Source: Ga0074139 sp964515195 (GTDB lineage: Bacteria; Bdellovibrionota; Bdellovibrionia; Bdellovibrionales; Bdellovibrionaceae). From it: a stretch of 32,636 nt of DNA. Below the pieces are notes generated by a model, which made no database searches, was not told the DNA's origin, and saw only the letters and a program-made list of their open reading frames with translations. Where the stretch lies: NCBI GenBank assembly GCA_964515195.1, contig CAZETK010000038.1, forward strand, positions 1 through 32,636, written 5' to 3'. Both the position numbers and the translations under genes were made by a program. This document shows, piece by piece, positions 31,716-32,636 of the stretch (the stretch's first letter is position 1; each line of letters opens with the position of its first letter).

Positions 31716-32375
31716 ATGATCAAGCCCCTAGTAATCGGCGTACTAATAATGTCGACAGCACAGGTGGTATACTCAGCGCCAACAGCTGTAGCAGCCCGAC
31801 CTACCGTTATGTCAACTTCCCGTAAGGCGACTGAACTTCCGAAGCCGGAAGAGTACAGCAAGAAAGTCAGCGTCAACAGCCCGGGTGCGGCAGCTAGTGC
31901 GATGACTGCTTATCAGACTCATCAAGGATTCAATAATGCAGCTCAGGCTTTAGGGACAAACGTGATGGCACTATTTACTTTGGCCAATCGCAATCCTGCT
32001 ATTTTGCCGATCCTTCAGCAAGCGGCAGATGTATTGTCCAATCGCTCACGCTATGCGAACGAAAACATTGAAGTGGCTGAAGCTATTGCAACTATCGCCC
32101 GCTACCCGAAAAATGCGATTAAGGGCCTCGATGCCAAACAAGATGCCGCTGTCGACAAGCTTCTCTATTTATCGACTCAGCTATCAAGCTTTGACAAAAC
32201 AAACGGTGAAAATGGAGTTGCAGTTAAAATCCTGGTAGAGACTGCCACAAACCTAAAGCAGAACAACTTAACTATTGGAAATGCTCTTGAAAAGGCGGCT
32301 TCCGATCTACTAGGCCTAAAAACAAAGGCTGAAGTCGATCAATGGATGAAAGATCTTGCTAACTGTAAGGTGTAA
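31716..32375 (+). CDS. secreted Ala-rich helical protein, 219 aa
   Basis: The ATG at 31716 has GGAGG eight bases upstream (31703-31707) and starts a signal peptide (MIKPLVIGVLIM, cut likely after VYS-A). The mature protein is Ala/Asn-rich and almost wholly helical, with repeated amphipathic segments (NPAILPILQQAADVL, EVAEAIATIARY, LVETATNLKQ) and a single Cys near the C-terminus. No enzyme motif is seen. It lies 66 bases after the large secreted gene and ends 50 bases before a strong terminator, so the two probably form a unit. Confidence 0.8.
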   Translation: MIKPLVIGVLIMSTAQVVYSAPTAVAARPTVMSTSRKATELPKPEEYSKKVSVNSPGAAASAMTAYQTHQGFNNAAQALGTNVMALFTLANRNPAILPILQQAADVLSNRSRYANENIEVAEAIATIARYPKNAIKGLDAKQDAAVDKLLYLSTQLSSFDKTNGENGVAVKILVETATNLKQNNLTIGNALEKAASDLLGLKTKAEVDQWMKDLANCKV

Positions 32376-32425
32376 GCCAGTCCTGAATAAAGTCCAGGCC
32401 AGTCTGTCCTAAACTAAAACCACCC

Positions 32426-32457
32426 AATAACCCCGTTTCTAGCGGGGTTATTCGTTT
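32426..32457 (+). terminator. rho-independent terminator
   Basis: AATAACCCCG (32426-32435) pairs perfectly with CGGGGTTATT (32443-32452) around a seven-base loop. The T-rich end of the stem (TTATT) and the following CGTTTC supply the U run. It closes the secreted-protein unit. Confidence 0.82.
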
Positions 32458-32553
32458 CAACCTAAGACAATGCGCTCTTCCCGCCCCAAAATCTAACTCG
32501 CATCTTAACAATCTATACTCAAAAACAGACCGCGATTACCCGATGAAACTCTC

Positions 32554-32636
32554 ATGAAATCATGGGTAAAAAAAATCGCCGACCAATTCGATCTAGGCCT
32601 CTCCACCCCCACCCCCAACCCCTCGAAGGGGGGCAC
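32554..32636 (+). CDS. possible start of a gene cut by the window edge
   Basis: ATG 32554 opens a frame (MKSWVKKIADQFDLGLS, then Thr/Pro-rich) that stays open to the end. The first 17 residues look like a real amphipathic N-terminus. The C-rich tail that follows could be a proline-rich linker or a low-quality contig end. TATACT at about 32512 may be a -10 element. Confidence 0.3.
   Translation, partial: MKSWVKKIADQFDLGLSTPTPNPSKGG

Noticed and set aside
1..32636. CRISPR array, insertion sequence, prophage or rRNA
   Set aside because: No regularly spaced repeats, transposase, integrase, phage structural gene or rRNA sequence was seen.

Overview
The window looks like a draft-genome scaffold from a Gram-negative bacterium, most probably a member of the Bdellovibrionota (Bdellovibrio/Oligoflexia-like). 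An outer membrane is implied by an LptE lipoprotein, a probable barrel-ended Lnb_N (DUF4105) protein and many signal peptides. The lineage rests on gene content and style: several large secreted or membrane proteins I cannot assign, a MASE1/CHASE histidine kinase and an isolated PilZ protein. It is inference, not proof. A run of ten Ns (6017-6026) and a C-rich right edge point to an assembled contig.

Layout. 1-1544: a possible gene tail, a secreted protein preceded by a short coupled leader ORF, and a convergent secreted protein. 1599-5653: housekeeping envelope and replication genes: murJ (minus) divergent from rpsT (plus, TTG start, good terminator), then a minus-strand lptE-holA-pilZ unit. 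5681-7835: a class V aminotransferase, cut by the N run but apparently intact, followed directly by a 2-hydroxyacid/phosphoglycerate dehydrogenase; the two probably act in serine/glycine metabolism. 7893-9464: two unassigned minus-strand envelope proteins. 9723-11326: purA, then tRNA-Lys(TTT) and tRNA-Glu(TTC). 11447-17745: a higBA-type toxin-antitoxin pair running into a complete seven-gene mrpABCDEFG Na+/H+ antiporter operon and a DUF488 gene. 17797-20817: a single-domain PAS protein divergent from an unusual short phosphoenolpyruvate carboxylase, with several inverted repeats between them.

21123-28162: an exported alpha/beta hydrolase with an Asp in the nucleophile position, a DUF3015-Lnb_N (DUF4105) gene pair, a small secreted protein, and a MASE1-CHASE histidine kinase overlapping a DCC-family thiol-disulfide protein. 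28359-32375: a very large secreted protein of unknown function followed by a small secreted helical protein and a strong terminator. The right edge holds the possible start of one more gene.

The most interesting points are the Mrp operon, where MrpA and MrpE both appear to lack their first two membrane helices and all six gene junctions are four-base overlaps; the PEP carboxylase with changes at a catalytic-loop arginine and at the aspartate-inhibition asparagine; the paired palindromes between the PAS and PEP carboxylase genes; and the two unassigned secreted-protein loci. I saw no phage, insertion sequence, CRISPR array or integrase.
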